From DASRWI01 sp035654655 (lineage in GTDB: Bacteria > Bacteroidota > Ignavibacteria > Ignavibacteriales > Ignavibacteriaceae): DNA of 20,123 nucleotides. The DNA is taken from assembly GCA_035654655.1 (NCBI GenBank), contig DASRWI010000006.1:1-20123 (forward strand), read 5' to 3'. Both the position numbers and the translations under genes were made by a program. Shown here piece after piece: positions 15,691 to 20,123 of this stretch (position 1 is the stretch's first letter; each line of letters begins with the position of its first letter). The notes beneath the pieces were generated by a model. It made no database searches. It saw nothing but the letters and a program-made list of their open reading frames with translations, and was not told the origin of the DNA.

Positions 15691-16167
15691 ATGGCAAAAA
15701 AATATTGGCTATTTAAATCAGATCCTGAAGATTTTGGATGGGATGATTTAAAAAAATCTAAAAATAAAAGAACATCCTGGAGCGGTGTAAGAAATTATCA
15801 GGTTCGTAATTTTATTAGAGATGATATGAAGAAGGGAGATTGGGTTTTATTTTATCATAGCAATGCTGAACCTAATGAAATAAAAGGTATATGTGAAATT
15901 GTTAAAGAAGGCTATGCTGATGATACTCAATTTAAGCCCGATGACCCTCATTATTTTCCTTCTGCATCTATGGATGAACCTATCTGGTATATGGTTGATA
16001 TCCAATTTAAAGAAGAGCTTAAAAAATCTGTGACACTTAATGATATAAAGAAAAATCCTAAATTAAAAAATATGAAGCTGGTTCAAAAAGGAAGTAGATT
16101 ATCAATATCTCCGGTGACTAAAGATGAGTATGATGAAATAATTAAAATGAGTAAGAGTAAAGATTAA
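15691..16167 (+). CDS. EVE domain-containing protein
   Basis: This is a small EVE-domain protein (PUA-like fold). EVE proteins are thought to bind modified bases in DNA or RNA, and some are linked to defence or RNA modification. The role of the stand-alone form is not established. From the ATG at 15691 the product is 158 residues, the usual size, starting MAKKYWLFKSDPEDF. Conserved blocks are W30-SGVRNY (30-36), the K-K-GDWVLFYHSN stretch (47-58) and KGICEIVKEGY (65-75). An upstream in-frame ATG at 15637 follows AAGGA, but it would add 18 hydrophobic or basic residues not typical of the family, so I prefer 15691. The stop is followed immediately by the stop of the convergent MlaE gene. I see no linked modification enzyme. 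Confidence 0.92.
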   Translation: MAKKYWLFKSDPEDFGWDDLKKSKNKRTSWSGVRNYQVRNFIRDDMKKGDWVLFYHSNAEPNEIKGICEIVKEGYADDTQFKPDDPHYFPSASMDEPIWYMVDIQFKEELKKSVTLNDIKKNPKLKNMKLVQKGSRLSISPVTKDEYDEIIKMSKSKD

Positions 16168-16941
16168 TTAAAAGATTGTCATCCAAAGAACATAATCTAA
16201 AATTAAAATTAAAGCAGATGAAATTACAAAGGAGCGGATAGTTGAAAGTCCAACACCTTCTGCTCCTCCTTGAGTTCTAAATCCAATGTGACATCCTAAA
16301 AGGGAAGTAACAGCACCAAAGAAAATAGTTTTTACAATACCAGCCATTAAATCTGAAAAATTAAAAAATCTTTGTACTGATTGAAAGAATACAGCAAAGC
16401 TAACTCCCATAAAAAAGTTAGATACTACATAAGCTCCAAAAACTGCAATAAAGTTGGCAAAAGTTACCAGTACAGGTAACATAGTAATAGAAGCAAAAAA
16501 TCTTGGCATAGCTAAATATCTAATCGGACTAATAGCCATCGTTTCCAATGCATCAATCTGTTCAGTAACTTTCATAGTGCCAAGTTCAGCAGCAATCGAT
16601 GCTCCAACTCTTCCAGCGATTACGATTCCTGTTAGGACAGGACCAAGTTCTGTAATAATTGCCCTGCTTGTGGCACCTCCTAAAAATGATAAAGGAGCTA
16701 TTCCTTTCAACTGGTAAGCAGCCTGCCAGGCAGCAACTGCGCCGGTAAATACAGAAATAATCAGGACTAATGGAAGTGAATTTACTCCAATATGTTCCAT
16801 TTGGTAAACGATAATTTTCCTGCTTCTTGGAATGGCTGAAAAGCTTTTTAAAATACCCCAAAGAAGTTTAGAGATTTGCCCAAACTCCTCAAGAAAATTT
16901 AATGTTTTTTCACCTAACTTTTGGAATAACTTAGTTATCAT
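16168..16941 (-). CDS. mlaE: MlaE-family lipid ABC transporter permease
   Basis: This inner-membrane permease of MlaE/Ttg2B-type ABC systems moves phospholipids or related lipids between the inner and outer membranes. The 257-residue length is typical. The family hallmark spans 98-132: ELGP (98-101), GRVGA (110-114), AELGTM (118-123) and EQIDAL (127-132). An amphipathic N-terminal helix is followed by about five to six hydrophobic segments, starting near 54-74. Full systems also need an ATPase (MlaF) and an MCE substrate-binding protein (MlaD). Neither is next to this gene: downstream lies the convergent EVE gene with zero spacing, and upstream lies a divergent gene. The partners must be encoded elsewhere. 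No clear Shine-Dalgarno is seen. Confidence 0.93.
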   Translation of the reverse strand: MITKLFQKLGEKTLNFLEEFGQISKLLWGILKSFSAIPRSRKIIVYQMEHIGVNSLPLVLIISVFTGAVAAWQAAYQLKGIAPLSFLGGATSRAIITELGPVLTGIVIAGRVGASIAAELGTMKVTEQIDALETMAISPIRYLAMPRFFASITMLPVLVTFANFIAVFGAYVVSNFFMGVSFAVFFQSVQRFFNFSDLMAGIVKTIFFGAVTSLLGCHIGFRTQGGAEGVGLSTIRSFVISSALILILDYVLWMTIF

Positions 16942-17077
16942 AAAGCAAAAATATGATTTATTTTTTTAGTTTGAAAATAAAATGCATAATTAAAATATAA
17001 CTTTAAATTACCTCATATTATACTTTGCTTTTAATAGAATAAATTACAAAGTTTAATGTATAAATCTTATACACTTT

Positions 17078-17081
17078 GGAG
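17078..17081 (+). promoter_or_regulatory. Ribosome binding site GGAG of the secreted hydrolase gene
   Basis: GGAG lies 7 bases before the ATG at 17089 and supports that start. The 147-base divergent region with mlaE (16942-17088) is AT-rich. I could not assign promoter boxes with confidence. Confidence 0.6.
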
Positions 17082-17088
17082 CTACTTA

Positions 17089-20000
17089 ATGTTTAAATTT
17101 GTTACTACACTTCTATTGTTAATCTTTACATTCAAAGCTTTTCCTCAAGTCGATAATCAGGAGTTCCGTTCTACCTGGGTTATTACCTGGGAATTTATGA
17201 GTGCGAATGCTACTGTTGACCAAAATAAAGCAAAAATTAGAAAAATTTTAGATGACCATAAAGCTGCGAATATGAATGCAGTATTATGGCACGTTAGACA
17301 GGGAGGAACTGCATATTATCAATCCTCTTATGAACCTTGGGGAAGTTATGCAGGCGGGCAATATCCTGGTTTTGATCCTCTTCAATATGCAATTGAAGAA
17401 GCGCATAAAAGAGGTATGGAAATTCACGGATGGTTTAATGTTTTCGCCACAAGTTCAACTGCACCTGGTGCTCCTGCGCGAGAACATCCAAACTGGATTT
17501 GCCGGGATGCTAATGGTAATCCTATGACATCTAATATCGCCCTTTCACCAGGATTAGATTCAGTTCGTAATTATACATTGAATGTTGCAATGGAACTTGT
17601 ACGCAATTATGATTTAGATGGACTTCACTTAGATTATATCCGATGGAATGAGTATACATCTTCTGCAAATTCAGAAAAATTTGCAAGATACCAGGAAGAA
17701 AATAAATTGCTTGATGGAGAGATTACTACTGAACAGGTGAATGAATTAAATAATAATAATGCAGGAAGGTATTTATACGATTATGCTCATCCATATTCTG
17801 CAGGAGTACCATCAGGATATTCTACCTGGGAAGATTATTGGAGAGCATCAGTTACTGAATTAGTAAGAAAATTACACGATTCTATTCAGGTAGCAAAGCC
17901 CTGGGTTAGACTATCAGTAGCTGCCATTGGTGCCTACAATTGGAGTGGATGGAATGGATATAACTCAGTTTATCAGGATGCCGCTTTGTGGTTTAATCAA
18001 GGTTACATTGACCAATTAACACCTATGCATTACTCATGGGATAATGCACAAGGATTTTATAGCATGCTTCAGGGTGGAGGTGTTAATTCCTGGGCTAATT
18101 ATATACAGCCGGGTATTACAGCCGGTAGATTATTTTCTGCAGGTCCCGGTTCATATATTCTTGAAGAAAACAATGCTTGGAATAATCATCCTGCAATTGT
18201 TAATATTAGTCGAACAGTAAATTTTGTAGATGGTTTCCAATTCTTTAGTTATGGTACCTGGGCTGACCATGGATATTTCCCGGTAGCAGGTGAAACCTTC
18301 TTTGCAAAGAAGACAAAGATTAGAGATTCAAGAGCCATTTTAAATGTTACTCCTCCTTCACCATCAATTTCAATGGCTAAGGTTGATTCATTGCATTACC
18401 GAATTACAGTTACGCCTCCAGCAGGATTAAATAAGAATCAATGGTTTGTAATTTATCGTTCAGAGAATAATAATTTTATTCAGGATTCAAGTGAAATTGT
18501 AAAAATAGTTTTTGATGATTCCATTTTTGTTTATGATGAAGTTTATACGGGAACACAAAACTATAATGGGCAATATAGATATTCAGTAACAATGGCTGAC
18601 AGATACTGGAATGAATCAAATTTCTCAAACCAGGTAATGACTGACGCTATTCCATCATTTGCTCCTGTAGTAGTTACGTCAATTCCTGAAGCAGGAGATA
18701 CAGTTGCTGCAGCAACTCCGATAGTTTTGAATTTTTCAAAATCATTAGACCCTGCAACAGTAATAACCGCAGCATTTTCATTTTCACCAACTAAGGAAAT
18801 TAGCGGAGTTGCATTATCTAATAATAATAAAACTGTTAAGCTGACTTTAAATGGCTCATTACTGTTTGCAACTCAATATACATTAACAGCAGCAAATACA
18901 ATTAAAGATGTTAATGGTAAGGCAATTGATGGTGATGGTAATGGGATGCCTGGAGATGCATATAATCTTCACTTTAGAACAGTTGATGCGGATGTAACTG
19001 CTCCAATGATTGTTAGTACAAACAATAGTTATAATATGGACATTGAAGATGTATTTACAGCTATCTTTGATGAAATTTTAGATTCAGCTTGTGTTAATAC
19101 TACAAACGTGATTTTGAAAAAAGATGGAACTCCAATAACTGCACACGTTGTTCATACAAAGTTTGATGGTAAATCAATCATAACTTTAAAATCTCCTACA
19201 GGTTTAACTCCGAACAGCAATTATACTGCTGTATTAACAACAGGAATAAAAGATGTTTGGGGTAATAATATTGCTGCAAATATGGAATATATGTTTACCA
19301 CTAATGACCAGCAATATGATGTAAAAACATCAATAGATGATTTTACATTTGCTTCATACTGGCAGCAGCCATCATTCAGTGGTTCAACTGTTGGGATAAT
19401 ACCTTACCTTTCTGTATTAAGCTGGGTTAGTGCTAATTATATTCCTACTACATCAATTAGAAAATCTGCTCAGATGACATATGCCTGGGATGATTCATCA
19501 ACTGAACATTTCTTAAGAGAATATTTATTAGATGGTCCTCCGAGAGGAGTAACTTTTGATACTACTTTTACATTACAGATGTATTTGTACGGAGATGCAA
19601 GCGGTACAAAGTTCCGTTTTGCAATTGATGAAGGTGCAGCATTTACAACACATGAAGTATCTCAATGGACAACCATCGATTGGGTTGGCTGGAAATTAAT
19701 CGAATGGAAACTAAGTGACCCATCCACTGTGGGTACCTGGATTGGTAATGGAGTATTAGATAATCCACCATATAGAATGGATAGCTTTCAGTTTATCCCT
19801 GGAGATAATAGTGCATCATCAGGTGTAGTTAACTTTGATAATTTAAGAATTATAAAGAGATCACTTGCTCCTGTTGGAGTAAATGAAAAAGAGATAGTTC
19901 CAAAAGTATTTGCGTTGGAGCAGAATTATCCAAACCCATTTAATCCATCTACACAAATAAAATTTGCTCTTCCTATTGCAGGAAAAGTAAAGCTGGCTGT

Positions 20001-20123
20001 ATATAATTCTATTGGTCAGGAAGTAGAAGTACTTGTAAATAATTATATGGAAGCAGGAGTTCACAATGCTAAATTTAATGCTGTAAATTTGACAAGTGGT
20101 GTTTACTTCTATTCTATTACTAC
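17089..20123 (+). CDS. Secreted GHL10-type glycosyl hydrolase-like protein with Ig-like domains and T9SS sorting domain (3' partial)
   Basis: The reading frame is open from ATG 17089 to the window end (1011 codons visible, no stop). Residues 1-19 form a signal peptide. A GHL10/DUF187 (PF02638) TIM-barrel-like region follows (about 24-400): FRSTWVITWE at the start, LWHVRQGGTAYY (about 66-77), an AHKRGMEIHGWFN block (about 105-117) and D175-LDGLHLDYIRW. An Fn3-like region spans about 420-520, two Big_5/SbsA-type Ig-like domains about 521-630 and 640-740, and a beta-rich, CBM-like region about 745-920 ending VNFDNLRI. The type A T9SS sorting domain begins near 940 with QNYPNPFNPST. It is therefore exported and then moved across the outer membrane by the type IX system. 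A carbohydrate target is likely but not identifiable. Confidence 0.9.
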   Translation, partial: MFKFVTTLLLLIFTFKAFPQVDNQEFRSTWVITWEFMSANATVDQNKAKIRKILDDHKAANMNAVLWHVRQGGTAYYQSSYEPWGSYAGGQYPGFDPLQYAIEEAHKRGMEIHGWFNVFATSSTAPGAPAREHPNWICRDANGNPMTSNIALSPGLDSVRNYTLNVAMELVRNYDLDGLHLDYIRWNEYTSSANSEKFARYQEENKLLDGEITTEQVNELNNNNAGRYLYDYAHPYSAGVPSGYSTWEDYWRASVTELVRKLHDSIQVAKPWVRLSVAAIGAYNWSGWNGYNSVYQDAALWFNQGYIDQLTPMHYSWDNAQGFYSMLQGGGVNSWANYIQPGITAGRLFSAGPGSYILEENNAWNNHPAIVNISRTVNFVDGFQFFSYGTWADHGYFPVAGETFFAKKTKIRDSRAILNVTPPSPSISMAKVDSLHYRITVTPPAGLNKNQWFVIYRSENNNFIQDSSEIVKIVFDDSIFVYDEVYTGTQNYNGQYRYSVTMADRYWNESNFSNQVMTDAIPSFAPVVVTSIPEAGDTVAAATPIVLNFSKSLDPATVITAAFSFSPTKEISGVALSNNNKTVKLTLNGSLLFATQYTLTAANTIKDVNGKAIDGDGNGMPGDAYNLHFRTVDADVTAPMIVSTNNSYNMDIEDVFTAIFDEILDSACVNTTNVILKKDGTPITAHVVHTKFDGKSIITLKSPTGLTPNSNYTAVLTTGIKDVWGNNIAANMEYMFTTNDQQYDVKTSIDDFTFASYWQQPSFSGSTVGIIPYLSVLSWVSANYIPTTSIRKSAQMTYAWDDSSTEHFLREYLLDGPPRGVTFDTTFTLQMYLYGDASGTKFRFAIDEGAAFTTHEVSQWTTIDWVGWKLIEWKLSDPSTVGTWIGNGVLDNPPYRMDSFQFIPGDNSASSGVVNFDNLRIIKRSLAPVGVNEKEIVPKVFALEQNYPNPFNPSTQIKFALPIAGKVKLAVYNSIGQEVEVLVNNYMEAGVHNAKFNAVNLTSGVYFYSIT

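Noticed and set aside
17276..17527. 83-codon ORF inside the hydrolase gene
   Set aside because: It is an alternate frame of the conserved GHL10 region and ends without any recognisable domain.

Overview
This window comes from an AT-rich bacterial chromosome with mostly short gaps between genes. It most likely belongs to the FCB group, and Ignavibacteriota (Ignavibacteria) or a close relative is my best guess. The main reason is the large protein at the right edge, which ends in a type IX secretion sorting domain containing NYPNPFNPST. That signature is abundant in Ignavibacteria and neighbouring FCB phyla. Few genes have a strong Shine-Dalgarno sequence, which also fits. The placement is inferred from protein style and not from a marker phylogeny.

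Left part (1-3283): the end of an unidentified gene, then cysS (cysteinyl-tRNA synthetase) and a YgjP/SprT-like zinc metallopeptidase whose ATG directly follows the cysS stop. Next is a single gene for a DUF892 (YciE/YciF-type) ferritin-like protein with its own terminator. A gene-free stretch (2861-3283) follows, holding mosaic dispersed repeats and a 40-bp imperfect inverted repeat that ends one base from the mfd stop codon.

Middle part (3284-12987): on the minus strand, a secreted PAP2 phosphatase gene lies 14 bases upstream of mfd (transcription-repair coupling factor). After a 418-bp gap comes a plus-strand series. The gap contains a strong terminator and a possible tiny ORF. The series comprises a dCMP/cytidine deaminase-family protein, a two-TM four-PAS sensor histidine kinase that starts at TTG, a POT-family (peptide-type) MFS transporter, and a SAM methyltransferase overlapping the transporter by 4 bases.

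Right part (12988-20123): a secreted type-2 (Ntn-hydrolase) asparaginase/isoaspartyl peptidase on the minus strand, diverging from a Nudix hydrolase. A second cluster of the mosaic repeats follows, then a one-Cys peroxiredoxin (minus), an EVE-domain protein (plus), and an MlaE-type lipid ABC permease (minus) abutting the EVE gene tail to tail. The last gene is a secreted GHL10-type glycosyl hydrolase-like protein with Ig-like domains and a T9SS sorting domain, cut by the window edge.

Most genes belong to known housekeeping or accessory families. I see no CRISPR array, phage, transposase, rRNA or tRNA, and no clear new multi-gene defence or biosynthetic system. The items most worth a second look are the permuted dispersed repeats, the foldback element beside mfd, and the small transcript-like unit at 7661-7798.
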